Assembly: GCF_003254585.1 (NCBI RefSeq)
Contig: NZ_QJGZ01000037.1
Span: 124,001-188,000 of the forward strand
Origin: Flavobacterium sharifuzzamanii
Lineage (GTDB): Bacteria > Bacteroidota > Bacteroidia > Flavobacteriales > Flavobacteriaceae
Reading direction: 5' to 3'
Length of the DNA stretch: 64,000 bases
Below, one piece after another: positions 45,489 through 54,632 of this stretch (position 1 is its first letter; every line of letters begins with the position of its first letter). The notes beneath the pieces were generated by a model. It had not been told where the DNA came from. It made no database searches and saw nothing but the letters and a program-made list of their open reading frames with translations. The translations under genes were made by a program, and so were the position numbers.

Positions 45489-46606
45489 TGAAACTATTAG
45501 TTATTTCAGGAGCTCCGTTTATATTTAAAGGTAAAAAAAGTTTTGCTTACAGTCCTTATGTAAAAGAATTAGTCGTTTGGGAAAAATATGTTGATGATAT
45601 TTTGTTTTGCTGTCCAGTTTGGAAAAATGAAAATGGACTTCTAGTAGAAGAAATTCCTTTTTCATTTCGAAAACATTATAAATTGATTGATTTTAATTTA
45701 AATAGTTTTTCGAATATTATTAAAAGTTTTTTTTCAACTTTTTTTAATATGTTGGTTATCATTAAAGCTGTGCATAATGCGGATCACATCCATTTAAGGT
45801 GTCCAGGAAATGTGGGATTGTTAGGATGTATAGTTCAAATACTTTATCCCTCGAAAAAAAAGACAGCAAAGTATGCAGGAAATTGGGATCCAAAGAGCAA
45901 ACAGCCACTGACATACAGAATGCAAAAATGGATTTTAAACAATACATTTTTAACTAGGAATATGCAGGTTTTGGTCTATGGAGAATGGGAAAATCAGTCA
46001 AAAAATATTAAATCATTTTTTACCGCGACGTATTCTGATTCTGAAAAAGAAGCTATAGTGAAAGATAATAAAAGTGCCGAAAATACTTTTGTTTTTGTTG
46101 GGACTTTGGTTTCGGGTAAAAATCCAATGTATGCTGTAAAACTAGTTGAGCAGTTAATTAAAAATAATAATAAGGCGGTGCTTCATGTTTTTGGGGAAGG
46201 AATTGAAAGAGCTAGTTTAGAAAATTATATAAAAAAGAATCAACTTGAAAAGTTTGTTTTTTTGCACGGAAATCAAAACAAAGAAACTCTTAAAGAATTT
46301 TATAAAAAAAGTCATTTTGTGATATTACCTTCCAAAAGTGAAGGCTGGCCAAAGGCAATTGCTGAAGGAATGTTTTGGGGGTGTATTCCAATTGCTACCA
46401 AAGTTTCTTGTATCCCTTTTATGCTAAATTATGGGAAAAGAGGGATTTTGTCAAATATGAATTTAGAAGAAGATTTAATTCAAATACAGAATTTATTATC
46501 GAATGAAGATTGTTTTTTTGAAAAAAGTGAATTAGCTCTTAAATGGTCTCAAAATTATACAATGGAGGTATTCCAAAAAGAAATAAAAAAAATGACGTTA
46601 AAATGA
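45488..46606 (+). CDS. Glycosyltransferase family 4
   Basis: The 372-residue GT-B protein starts KLLVISGAPFIFKGKKSFAY and contains HIHLRCPGNVGLLGCIVQI and AKYAGNWDPKSKQPLTYRMQ. I recall this mid-protein block from several flavobacterial polysaccharide loci; a search should confirm. The donor domain shows VFVGTLVSGKNPMYAVKLVE, HVFGEGIERASL and PSKSEGWPKAIAEGMFWGC, where the E-x7-E acids sit. Its stop overlaps the next GT4 start (ATGA). Sugars unknown. Confidence 0.84.
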   Translation: MKLLVISGAPFIFKGKKSFAYSPYVKELVVWEKYVDDILFCCPVWKNENGLLVEEIPFSFRKHYKLIDFNLNSFSNIIKSFFSTFFNMLVIIKAVHNADHIHLRCPGNVGLLGCIVQILYPSKKKTAKYAGNWDPKSKQPLTYRMQKWILNNTFLTRNMQVLVYGEWENQSKNIKSFFTATYSDSEKEAIVKDNKSAENTFVFVGTLVSGKNPMYAVKLVEQLIKNNNKAVLHVFGEGIERASLENYIKKNQLEKFVFLHGNQNKETLKEFYKKSHFVILPSKSEGWPKAIAEGMFWGCIPIATKVSCIPFMLNYGKRGILSNMNLEEDLIQIQNLLSNEDCFFEKSELALKWSQNYTMEVFQKEIKKMTLK

Positions 46607-47712
46607 GAGTAGTGCAAATAATAGACTCTTTAGAACCTGGAGGGGCTGAGAGAATGGCAGTGAATTATGCTAATGCACTATCAAAAAAAATAGAATTTTC
46701 GGGTCTAGTGTCAACACGAAAAGAAGGGCCCCTTTTAGAACAAATAGATAAAGGAGTTTCTTTTTTGTTTTTAAGAAAAAATAGAAAAATCGATTTTAGA
46801 TCTGTTTTAAAACTTCAAAAATATATAAAAAAGAATAAAATAGATGTTATTCATGCTCATAGTTCTTCTTTTTTTACAGCAATACTGATAAAATTGATTT
46901 TGCCCAAAATTGCGATTATCTGGCACGATCATTATGGAGTTTCTCAAGATTTGTCAGCAAGAAAAAATTTAAGTTTAAAAATGGGATCGCTTTTTTTTGC
47001 AGGAATCATTTCGGTAAACATGGATTTAAAAAATTGGGCAAATAGTTATTTGTTTTGTTCAAATATTATTTATTTACCAAATTTCATTGATGAATCGCTA
47101 AAAACTGATGCAAAATTAAGCTTGAAGGGTAGTGACAATAAGAGGATTGTTTGCGTAGCTAATTTACGTCCGCAGAAAAATCATGAATTATTAATTGAGT
47201 CGGCAAATTTAATAAAGGAAAAGTGTCCAGATTGGACTTTTCATGTTTTTGGGAAGGATTTTGAGGATGATTATTCTAAGAAGCTTAGAAAACTTGTAGA
47301 TGATTTAAAATTGCAAAAAAACATTTTCTTTTATGGAACAACAAATAATGTTTCATCTGCTCTTCAACAATCAAATATTGCAGTGCTGCCGTCACTATCG
47401 GAAGGTCTCCCATTGGCAGTATTAGAATATGGGCTTCACAAACTACCTGTTATAAGTACCAATGTAGGGCAGATCTCAAATGTGATTACGTCAAATAAAG
47501 AGGGAATAATAATAGAATCTAAAAACCTTAAACAATTGGTAGTAGCAATTGAAAAGCTAATTTTAGATCAAAAATATAGAGAGGAGTTAGGTTTGGCTTT
47601 GTATAATAAGATTAAATCCAATTTTAGTGAAGAAAGAATAATTGAAGACTACTTTTTATGGTTGAATTCCTTTATTCCTGATGTTCTTACAATAGAAAAA
47701 ATCACAAAATGA
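46603..47712 (+). CDS. Glycosyltransferase family 4
   Basis: The protein has 369 residues from ATG 46603, chosen because it gives the family N-terminus RVVQIIDSLEPGGAERMAVN with the glycine-rich loop and an ATGA overlap with the previous stop. An in-frame ATG at 46543 would add 20 residues from inside that gene. The donor domain shows IVCVANLRPQKNHELLIES, HVFGKDFEDDY and PSLSEGLPLAVLEYGLHKLP with the E-x7-E acids. It ends with a 4-base overlap into the polymerase/ligase-like gene. Confidence 0.87.
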   Translation: MRVVQIIDSLEPGGAERMAVNYANALSKKIEFSGLVSTRKEGPLLEQIDKGVSFLFLRKNRKIDFRSVLKLQKYIKKNKIDVIHAHSSSFFTAILIKLILPKIAIIWHDHYGVSQDLSARKNLSLKMGSLFFAGIISVNMDLKNWANSYLFCSNIIYLPNFIDESLKTDAKLSLKGSDNKRIVCVANLRPQKNHELLIESANLIKEKCPDWTFHVFGKDFEDDYSKKLRKLVDDLKLQKNIFFYGTTNNVSSALQQSNIAVLPSLSEGLPLAVLEYGLHKLPVISTNVGQISNVITSNKEGIIIESKNLKQLVVAIEKLILDQKYREELGLALYNKIKSNFSEERIIEDYFLWLNSFIPDVLTIEKITK

Positions 47713-49049
47713 AAAATAAGTCAATATCATATACCTTTCTCGTTTTGATTCATGTAATCTTAGGATTGGTTATTTTTATTTTGCCATTTTTATCAAAAAT
47801 TTATGCACTGTTAATGCCTATTGTAGGGCTTTCCATTGTCATTCGGAATCAGAATAAAAATAACGAAGTAATTTTTGTAGCCGCATACCTTGTTGGAATT
47901 GAGGTTTTTCTGCGGATGACTGGAGGTAATTTTAATAATGAATATATAAAATTTCTCGTGATTTTTTTCATGATAATTGGTATGTTCTACAACAACTTCT
48001 CAATAAGGTCATTTTTATATATTGTTTTTTTGTTGTTCTTAATTCCTGGGATTTTAATTCTGATTTTTGCTGAGCACCTTGATTTTGATATTAAAAAAGC
48101 TATAGCTTTTAACTTGTCAGGGTCGCTTTGTTTAGCGATTACTTCTATGTATATGTATAAAAAGAAGATTTTATTTTCAAATTTGCAGAACATATTAATT
48201 GCAATTGGACTGCCAATTGTCTCGACAGTTGTTTATTTATTTTTATATAATCCTAGTGTAAGAGATGTAGTAACAGGAACTCAATCTAATTTTGAAACTT
48301 CAGGAGGATTTGGTCCTAATCAAGTATCTACAATTTTAGGATTAGGAATGTTTATTTTTTTTTCGCAATTGGTCCTTTTTTCAAAATCTAAAAAAGAAAT
48401 AATATTAAATGCTATTTTATTAATATTTGTAAGTTACAGAGGTATTGCGACTTTTTCTAGAGGTGGAGTTATTACAGGGGTTGTCATGATTCTATGTATG
48501 CTACTAGTTTTTTTTTCTTTTTCAAATGAAAGGGGGAGGAGAAAAATCGCTTTAGTTTCTTTATTAGCAGGAATTTTAGGAATTGGAATATTCTCTTATT
48601 CTTCTTTACAAACTTATGGGCTTATTGAAAAGAGATATGCAAATCAAGATGCTAAAGGAAGGATAAAAAAAGATCGATTAGGAGGAAGAGAGGCTGTTAT
48701 TGATACAGATTTAAAATTATTTCTGGACAACCCTATTTTAGGTATTGGAGTAGGAATGGGTAAAGAAAACAGAAAAGAATCACTTGGACAAGCAGTAGCT
48801 GCTCATAACGAAATTTCACGTTTGCTTAGTGAACATGGATTATTTGGTATATTTAGTTTTCTTATTTTACTTTTCACACCTTTTGCTCTTTATGTAAATA
48901 ATAGAGAACATATATATTTTTTCTCTTTTTTCCTTTTTTGGTTATTAACAATAAATCATGCAGCATTAAGAATTGCAGCCCCTGCATTTGTATATGCACT
49001 ATGCCTTCTTTCTATTCAACTAAAAATTCCTGAAGAAACAGAAAATTAA
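47709..49049 (+). CDS. O-antigen ligase/polymerase family membrane protein (Wzy_C type)
   Basis: The 446-residue protein has about 10-12 membrane segments. Typical family blocks are GFGPNQVSTILGLGMFIFF in the middle, YRGIATFSRGGVITGVVMI with an arginine pair, and a late periplasmic loop LDNPILGIGVGMGKENRKES followed by AHNEISRLLSEHGLFGI, where the A-H-N-E block with the conserved histidine is the hallmark of WaaL/Wzy_C proteins. It could either polymerise the block E repeat unit or ligate glycan to lipid A-core or protein. It differs from the Wzy-like protein at 7577, which lacks the H-N-E block. Confidence 0.8.
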   Translation: MKNKSISYTFLVLIHVILGLVIFILPFLSKIYALLMPIVGLSIVIRNQNKNNEVIFVAAYLVGIEVFLRMTGGNFNNEYIKFLVIFFMIIGMFYNNFSIRSFLYIVFLLFLIPGILILIFAEHLDFDIKKAIAFNLSGSLCLAITSMYMYKKKILFSNLQNILIAIGLPIVSTVVYLFLYNPSVRDVVTGTQSNFETSGGFGPNQVSTILGLGMFIFFSQLVLFSKSKKEIILNAILLIFVSYRGIATFSRGGVITGVVMILCMLLVFFSFSNERGRRKIALVSLLAGILGIGIFSYSSLQTYGLIEKRYANQDAKGRIKKDRLGGREAVIDTDLKLFLDNPILGIGVGMGKENRKESLGQAVAAHNEISRLLSEHGLFGIFSFLILLFTPFALYVNNREHIYFFSFFLFWLLTINHAALRIAAPAFVYALCLLSIQLKIPEETEN

Positions 49050-49073
49050 TAGATTAGTTATATTTTTTTACGA

Positions 49074-49081
49074 TACATTTG
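49074..49081 (+). promoter_or_regulatory. Candidate -7 box (TACATTTG) upstream of the initiating phosphotransferase
   Basis: TACATTTG is an exact TAnnTTTG match in the 61-base gap, 30 bases before GTG 49111 and 33 before ATG 49114. The region about 20 bases further upstream is TA-rich without a clear TTTG. A separate promoter for the last gene of the locus is plausible. Confidence 0.4.
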
Positions 49082-49110
49082 CTTTGCCCTAACCAAATTA
49101 AAACCTACAA

Positions 49111-50508
49111 GTGATGTTGTCAAAAAAGAAAATGCATTTCGAAATTTCGGAGAGGAAGATATTGCTCCTTACTTTCGATGTTGTTTTTATTTTATTTGCT
49201 TTATATCTATTAAGCGCAATCTTTGATTATCATTATTTCACTTTTGATTTAAGTAGCTCGCTAAGTATACTATTATTAGTCAGCTATCTTTATGCCTTTG
49301 GTGTGATATTTGAAATCTATAATTTACAAGTAGCAAGCAATCATCTTCAGATTCTGCAGAATATCATTTTTACAGCTACTGCTACTGTTTTGGCTTATTT
49401 ACTTACGCCAGTTCTATCTCCTGTATTACCCAAACAAAGATTAGTAATAGTAATATTTTATTTTACAATTCTAATTACATTATTGCTTTGGCGCTTATTT
49501 TATTGCTATTTTTTAGCCTCTCATCGTTTTTCGCAAAATGTTGTTTTGATTTGTGATCAAAGCGAAGTCGAAGAATTAGTTTTAGGATTGGAAAGCGTTG
49601 ATCCTCATTACAAAATTGTTGGTTTTGTTAATTCTGATTCCATTACAGATGAGAATTTAGATTTTCATTATGTAAGCGAAATAAAGAAGGAAGATTTAGA
49701 ACGTTTTGTGTCTACCCACTATGTCTCAGAAATTGTAATCGCCTCTCAGAAAACAGATGGTATTACTTCCGACTTATATCAGCAGTTGCTTCATTTATTG
49801 GAAAAAGGAAATATTATTCGCGAGTACACGCAAGTTTACGAAAGCAAAACACAACGAATTCCTGTTCATCATATAGAAAGAGATTTTTATAGATTTTTTC
49901 CCTTTAGCAGAAGTAATAGCAACAAACTCTATTTATTTTTCGTTCGTCTTATTGAACTTATGTTTTCTGTTTTAGGACTTTTGATTAGCTTGGTTTTTAT
50001 TCCTATAATTTTTGTTTGCAACCTTTTTGCTAATAAAGGAAGCCTTTTTTATACCCAGGAAAGAGTAGGTAAAAATGGAGTAGTTTTTAAAATTTATAAA
50101 TTTAGAACTATGACCGAGAATTCAGAAACCGATGGAGCTGTTTTTGCGACTCATAATGATAAAAGAGTTACTCCGTTTGGTAAATTTATGCGAAAGTCTA
50201 GAATTGACGAATTTCCTCAATTCATTAATATCTTAAAAGGAGACATGGGAGTAATCGGACCAAGACCTGAAAGACCATTTTTTGTTGAAGAAATTGCTGC
50301 TGTAATGCCTTTTTATGAGACACGCCATGTAATCAAACCCGGGCTTACGGGTTGGGCACAGGTTAACTACTCTTACGGAGAATCAATAGATGAAAGTTTG
50401 ATAAAACTTCAGTACGATCTATATTACATCAAACACAGAAGTATATTTCTAGATTTGAGTATTACTTTCAAAACTATTACGACAGTTTTATTCTACAGAG
50501 GTCAGTAA
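49111..50508 (+). CDS. Polyprenyl-phosphate hexose-1-phosphate transferase (WcaJ/WbaP type)
   Basis: The 465-residue protein (463-464 if started at ATG 49114) has four N-terminal membrane helices, a central Rossmann-like domain with VVLICDQSEVEELVLGLESV, a further hydrophobic segment near 275-305, and the catalytic bacterial sugar transferase domain. That domain shows FYTQERVGKNGVVFKIYKF with RTM following, KFMRKSRIDEFPQFINILKG, MGVIGPRPERPFF and KPGLTGWAQVNYSYG. It starts glycan synthesis by moving a hexose-1-phosphate onto undecaprenyl phosphate. It is the second initiating enzyme of the locus. Its stop is only 4 bases from the convergent DUF4105 gene. Confidence 0.93.
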   Translation: MMLSKKKMHFEISERKILLLTFDVVFILFALYLLSAIFDYHYFTFDLSSSLSILLLVSYLYAFGVIFEIYNLQVASNHLQILQNIIFTATATVLAYLLTPVLSPVLPKQRLVIVIFYFTILITLLLWRLFYCYFLASHRFSQNVVLICDQSEVEELVLGLESVDPHYKIVGFVNSDSITDENLDFHYVSEIKKEDLERFVSTHYVSEIVIASQKTDGITSDLYQQLLHLLEKGNIIREYTQVYESKTQRIPVHHIERDFYRFFPFSRSNSNKLYLFFVRLIELMFSVLGLLISLVFIPIIFVCNLFANKGSLFYTQERVGKNGVVFKIYKFRTMTENSETDGAVFATHNDKRVTPFGKFMRKSRIDEFPQFINILKGDMGVIGPRPERPFFVEEIAAVMPFYETRHVIKPGLTGWAQVNYSYGESIDESLIKLQYDLYYIKHRSIFLDLSITFKTITTVLFYRGQ

Positions 50509-50512
50509 AATT

Positions 50513-51649
50513 TTAAATTATAATCGGAATTGGTTTTTTGTTGCGAATTGCGGTTCGCACTAAAACCACTCCGCTTGTAATAATCAACGGTAAAGTGATA
50601 AAGAAATGTGCTTTATTGATTAAAAATAAAAAGTAAATCACTAAAAGCACAAAGTTGATTAACGAAAATCTATAAGTCCATAGTTTGTTTTTGAAAATTG
50701 AAAACAAAACTAGAACCAATAAAAGCGGACTAAAAAGTAATACGTTATAATTCATCGCCAGTTCTTGGTGAAATGAATAAAATCCCATAATAACGAAGAA
50801 TATCCCAATTAAAGATAGAATCAGAAAATAGATTTTATCGACTGTTTTGTTTTTGGCGAAGATTACAAAAAGCAAAATAAAAAGATAGGTGTAAATGTTA
50901 TTCCACCAAGATTTAGGTGTTTCTTTTGTAAACTCTAATAGTGTTTTGCTTTTAGCGGATAAAGGTCTGTTTTGGAAAGTAGTTTTGTCCAAACTGTTTT
51001 TCAATTCAAAAGGAAGAAAAATTCTGGTTCCCATTTGATCGACTTTAGTTCCAAAAATAATGCTGGTGCCCAATTGATCGTAAAAATGTCCATCAAAGTA
51101 TGGGAATAGGATAGAACGATAAGTTTTGTCTGTATCTTCTTTTTTAACGATTACATTTCCGCCTAAAGTTTTATTCACCACATCAACAACCATCGAAGTG
51201 CAGTTTTTATCGATAAATTTATAAGTATAATAGCGCTCTTCAGAATCTAAAACAGCATTTAATTGGTTAAATAGCTTTTGTTTTATATCTTGAGAAATCA
51301 GTAGCTCCTGTTCATAAATACTTCTTTTTTCGTAAGTGTATTCATTAAAAAAATCAGCAAATGAATGCACAGTCGCAAAATATTGCAAATCTCCTTTAGC
51401 AAATTTCAAAACAAAATTTGGAGTTCTAAAATCAAAAGTTCCGTAATTATAAACAACGTCAAAATTGTTTGCAGGATCTAAAACTCTAATTCCGGTATGT
51501 CCAAAGTAGGAATACGTTTCATTTCCAAGACCGCAAGTCAAAATGCTTATTTTTGCGTCCTTCGATAAAGTTAAACTTTGGCTGAAGCCAATAAAACTGA
51601 ATAAGAAGAATAAAATAAAAAATGCTTTTTTGAACATGACAGTTTTCAT
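50513..51649 (-). CDS. DUF4105 protein with Lnb-type N-terminal periplasmic domain
   Basis: The 378-residue protein has a cleavable signal peptide (charged start, hydrophobic FFILFFLFSFIGFSQS), a periplasmic domain, and about four to five membrane segments from residue 240 onward. The periplasmic part has SILTCGLGNETYSYFGHTGI, VVYNYGTFDF and YKFIDKNCTSMVVDVVNK, with the conserved histidine and N-C-T cysteine. DUF4105 is now associated with Lnb, a Bacteroides lipoprotein N-acyltransferase; I rely on memory for this and give it as a possibility. The gene follows the PorV2-like gene by 38 bases on the same strand. Confidence 0.75.
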   Translation of the reverse strand: MKTVMFKKAFFILFFLFSFIGFSQSLTLSKDAKISILTCGLGNETYSYFGHTGIRVLDPANNFDVVYNYGTFDFRTPNFVLKFAKGDLQYFATVHSFADFFNEYTYEKRSIYEQELLISQDIKQKLFNQLNAVLDSEERYYTYKFIDKNCTSMVVDVVNKTLGGNVIVKKEDTDKTYRSILFPYFDGHFYDQLGTSIIFGTKVDQMGTRIFLPFELKNSLDKTTFQNRPLSAKSKTLLEFTKETPKSWWNNIYTYLFILLFVIFAKNKTVDKIYFLILSLIGIFFVIMGFYSFHQELAMNYNVLLFSPLLLVLVLFSIFKNKLWTYRFSLINFVLLVIYFLFLINKAHFFITLPLIITSGVVLVRTAIRNKKPIPIII

Positions 51650-51687
51650 GATTTTAAAATTTTAATTGTTATGAGGGTTTCTAATCA

Positions 51688-52755
51688 TTACCTAAAGATA
51701 CCCAAATCTACTTTCAACGAAAAAATATTAGAATACAATGCAGTGCTTTGGTTTCCTAAATCGGTCAGTGCATAATCAATTTGTATGCCTTTATATCTAA
51801 ATCCTACGCCAATATTAGGTTGAAAATTTACTTTTTCGGTATTGTCCAACTGCATTACATTTTGAAAGTTTCCTGCACCAGCTCTTACGAAAACCAAATC
51901 GGTATAGCCAAACTCAAACCCTAGAGCTGGGTCTATACTTACAGCTTTTGAGGAGATGATATCATTGGTTTGTTCAAATCTCATATTTAAATTAGCAGAA
52001 GTTACCAAACTGCATTCATTATGAAAATCAAATCGTTTTGAAACACCTAACTGTGCTTTTGGTAATGTAATTTCTGTGCTTTCTGGTAAAGTATTGTTTT
52101 CTCCTGGAATTGCATTTGCGATTTTTTGGTACTCTTCTTCATCAATATTCCAGACGTTATAAGTTGTAGTGATGTCGCGAAGCATTAAGCCAAACTTCCA
52201 ATCATTTCTTTCAAACTGAAGTCCGATATCAAATCCAAAACCCCACGAATTGGCAAATTTTCCAATTACTCTTCGGATTACTTTAGCATTTACTCCATAT
52301 TGGAATCCGTCAACAGGCAGTTTACGAGCGTAAGAAAAAGTAAAACCATAATCTGCAGTAGAGAAGAGGCTGATTCTATTGTAATCAATATTTCCTTGGT
52401 TATCGATTAATTGCGTAGTGTCCATGATGTCGTCTACTCCAAAACGAATCATCGAAATTCCCCACGCACTTCTGTCATCAATCGGACTTGCGTAACCTAT
52501 ATAATCGTACTGTGCAATATTGGCAAAATAACTGGCATGCATTAAAGCAATCTGATGATCTTCTAGATGTGTCAAACCTGCCGGATTCCAGTAAACTGCA
52601 TTTACATCATTTGAAGAAGCAGTTACGGCACTTGCCATTCCAAGAGCAGCGGCATCAACCCCAATATTCATAAACTCATTCGAATATTTTCGAACGTTTT
52701 GTGCATATTGAAAAGTACAACTCCAAAATAATAAAAACACTAAATATTTCTTCAA
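51688..52755 (-). CDS. PorV/PorQ-family outer-membrane beta-barrel protein (PorV2-like)
   Basis: The 355-residue protein has a signal peptide (KKYLVFLLFWSCTFQYAQ) and the PorV-type opening FMNIGVDAAALGMASAVTAS, then NAVYWNPAGLTHLEDHQIAL, followed by alternating beta-strands ending in the aromatic-poor terminus KVDLGIFR. This is typical of the FadL-like PorV/PorQ family. PorV itself works with PorU in the type IX secretion system; NCBI labels close relatives of this protein PorV2. A link to anchoring cargo on LPS-type glycan is possible given the adjacent locus but not shown. Confidence 0.83.
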   Translation of the reverse strand: MKKYLVFLLFWSCTFQYAQNVRKYSNEFMNIGVDAAALGMASAVTASSNDVNAVYWNPAGLTHLEDHQIALMHASYFANIAQYDYIGYASPIDDRSAWGISMIRFGVDDIMDTTQLIDNQGNIDYNRISLFSTADYGFTFSYARKLPVDGFQYGVNAKVIRRVIGKFANSWGFGFDIGLQFERNDWKFGLMLRDITTTYNVWNIDEEEYQKIANAIPGENNTLPESTEITLPKAQLGVSKRFDFHNECSLVTSANLNMRFEQTNDIISSKAVSIDPALGFEFGYTDLVFVRAGAGNFQNVMQLDNTEKVNFQPNIGVGFRYKGIQIDYALTDLGNQSTALYSNIFSLKVDLGIFR

Positions 52756-52797
52756 CTGATATGTTTTTGCAGATCGAGGCCTGTTTTAAATTTTCAT

Positions 52798-52805
52798 CAA
52801 AAATA
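52798..52805 (-). promoter_or_regulatory. Candidate -7 box (TATTTTTG, minus strand) for the PorV2-like gene
   Basis: Read on the minus strand, TATTTTTG matches TAnnTTTG and ends 43 bases before the PorV2-like start. No clear TTTG lies at the -33 distance. The gap to pssA, 191 bases, contains candidates for both divergent genes. Confidence 0.35.
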
Positions 52806-52910
52806 TAATATTTTACTCATCTAATAAGTTCCTTTACTTAAATATTCCCAAAGTCGCACTTAGAAATAAAAAACTCTCAAAAAAACTCGTTTTTCATCGA
52901 GTTATTATAC

Positions 52911-52918
52911 TAAATTTG
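52911..52918 (+). promoter_or_regulatory. Candidate -7 box (TAAATTTG) for pssA
   Basis: TAAATTTG matches TAnnTTTG, 29 bases before the pssA start. About 19 bases upstream lies a TTTT run (52890-52894) instead of the consensus TTTG, so the promoter would be imperfect. Confidence 0.45.
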
Positions 52919-52946
52919 TTCTCTGCCATTATCAAAAATTAAAGCT

Positions 52947-53657
52947 ATGAACATTAAAAAGCATATTCCAAATCTAATTACATTAATAAATCTTTTCTGC
53001 GGCTGTGTCGCAATAGTTTATGTTTCTCAGAACAATTATTTAATGGCTTTTTATATGGTTTGTTTGGGAATCTTTTTTGATTTCTTCGATGGCTTTTTTG
53101 CTAGATTATTTAAAGTGTCAAGTCCGCTTGGATTGCAGTTAGATTCTCTTGCGGATATGGTTACGAGTGGTGTAACGCCAGGATATGTTATGTATAGCAT
53201 GTTTACTAATAGTGCTCATGAATTTGGAACACATCCAGCAATTCCGTTTTTAGGATTCATTATCACTTTAGGATCTTGCTACCGTTTGGCTAATTTTAAT
53301 ATCGATACGCGTCAGACTGATTCTTTCATCGGACTGCCAACACCTGCGAACGCTTTGTTTATTTTAAGTCTTCCTTTGGTTATTTCGTTTTCAGATTCTT
53401 TGATGGTTTTAGAAATTTTAACTAATCAATGGGTTTTATTGGTGATAACTTTATGCAGCGCTTACATTTTAAATGCTGAAATTCCGTTGTTTGCTTTAAA
53501 AATTAAAAAATTCAGTTTTAAAGAAAACGCACTTCAAATTGTGTTTTTGATTATTTCTGTATTAATGATTGTTTTCCTTCAGTATATAGCAATTCCATTA
53601 ATTATTGCTTTTTATGTATTGCTGTCGATCATTAATAATCTTTTTTTGAAAAAGTAA
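52947..53657 (+). CDS. pssA: CDP-diacylglycerol-serine O-phosphatidyltransferase PssA
   Basis: The 236-residue membrane protein has about six to seven helices and the complete CDP-alcohol phosphotransferase motif: D45-x2-D48-G49-x2-A52-R53-x8-G62-x3-D66-x3-D70. It condenses serine with CDP-diacylglycerol to make phosphatidylserine, the precursor of phosphatidylethanolamine. The GH25 gene follows 9 bases later, so they are probably co-transcribed. All motif residues are present. Confidence 0.95.
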   Translation: MNIKKHIPNLITLINLFCGCVAIVYVSQNNYLMAFYMVCLGIFFDFFDGFFARLFKVSSPLGLQLDSLADMVTSGVTPGYVMYSMFTNSAHEFGTHPAIPFLGFIITLGSCYRLANFNIDTRQTDSFIGLPTPANALFILSLPLVISFSDSLMVLEILTNQWVLLVITLCSAYILNAEIPLFALKIKKFSFKENALQIVFLIISVLMIVFLQYIAIPLIIAFYVLLSIINNLFLKK

Positions 53658-53666
53658 TTCTGTTTA

Positions 53667-54521
53667 ATGGCAAGAAAAACGACTTATCGTAAAACATATT
53701 CAAGAAAACCAGCAGGAAGATCTTTTCTAAGCAGACTTTTTCGAGATCTTTTATTGATTTTTTTCGCACTTTTATTTATTGGGATAATCTATCATTATCG
53801 CAAAGGACTTGCTTATTACTTAGGTTTTAAAACAGAAAAAGTTTTAGATGAAGATGAGGTTGGCAAACATCTTTCTGATGTTCGAAATATTCGAGTTCTA
53901 GAAAATCATAAAGGAAAAGTAATTGGAATAGACGTATCTGAATTTCAAGGAAAAGTAGATTGGGAAGAAGTCGAAATTTTGGACGAAAAATATCCCGTTC
54001 AGTTTGTTTTTATTCGTGCAACGGCAGGAAATGATCGTGTAGACAGGCAATTTAAAAAAAACTGGGAAGGCGCAAAAGAGAATAAAATAATGCGTGGTGC
54101 TTACCACTATTATCGTCCTAACGAAAATTCAATAGAGCAAGCTGATCTTTTTATCAAAACAGTGAAATTGCAGAAGGGAGATCTTCCGCCTGTTTTGGAT
54201 ATCGAAAAATTGCCTAAAAATCAATCTTTAGACAGTTTGAAAAAAGGATTAAAGCGTTGGCTCGTTAAAGTAGAAAAACACTATCAAGTTCGCCCAATCA
54301 TTTATTCAGGAGAAAGATATTATTCTGATTTTTTAAAAGAAGAATTCGGAGATTATTTGTTTTGGATTGCCAATTACAATTTCTACAGAGAAAAAATTGA
54401 AGATGATTGGCTGTTTTGGCAGTTTACAGAAAAGGCTTCTTTACCAGGAATCAAACATCGTGTTGATGTTAATATTTACAATGGCGATTTAGAACAATTG
54501 CATTTTATTACGGTTGAGTAA
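53667..54521 (+). CDS. GH25-family lysozyme-like peptidoglycan hydrolase
   Basis: The 284-residue protein has a basic N-terminus, one membrane anchor (about 26-42) and a GH25 domain from about residue 84. The domain shows VIGIDVSEFQGKVDW with D89, FVFIRATAGNDRVD, MRGAYHYYRPNENS, PPVLDIEKL with D178 and E180, and later LFWIANYNF and FWQFTEKA. These are the usual acids of lysozyme-type muramidases, so it should cleave the MurNAc-GlcNAc bond. The anchor would place it on the periplasmic face. The downstream gap has a perfect inverted repeat that may act as a terminator. Confidence 0.9.
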   Translation: MARKTTYRKTYSRKPAGRSFLSRLFRDLLLIFFALLFIGIIYHYRKGLAYYLGFKTEKVLDEDEVGKHLSDVRNIRVLENHKGKVIGIDVSEFQGKVDWEEVEILDEKYPVQFVFIRATAGNDRVDRQFKKNWEGAKENKIMRGAYHYYRPNENSIEQADLFIKTVKLQKGDLPPVLDIEKLPKNQSLDSLKKGLKRWLVKVEKHYQVRPIIYSGERYYSDFLKEEFGDYLFWIANYNFYREKIEDDWLFWQFTEKASLPGIKHRVDVNIYNGDLEQLHFITVE

Positions 54522-54528
54522 TAGTGAT

Positions 54529-54617
54529 CAGTGTTCAGATTTTTAGTGTTCAGATTTTGTCAAAAAAACAGTTTTTTAGTCTTAGTTCAAAACTGAACAC
54601 TAAAAATCTGAACACTG
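54529..54617. repeat. Perfect 25-bp inverted repeat built of AGTGTTCAG units, between convergent genes
   Basis: Bases 54529-54553 and 54593-54617 are exact reverse complements over 25 bases; each arm contains two copies of the 9-mer AGTGTTCAG. The spacer is 39 bases and holds a smaller A/T hairpin. The element fills the 111-base gap between the GH25 gene (+) and the DUF5808 gene (-), so it could end transcription from both sides. The same unit occurs at 54868-54935 and 60177-60345. Confidence 0.9.
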
Positions 54618-54632
54618 AATACTTTTTTAAAA

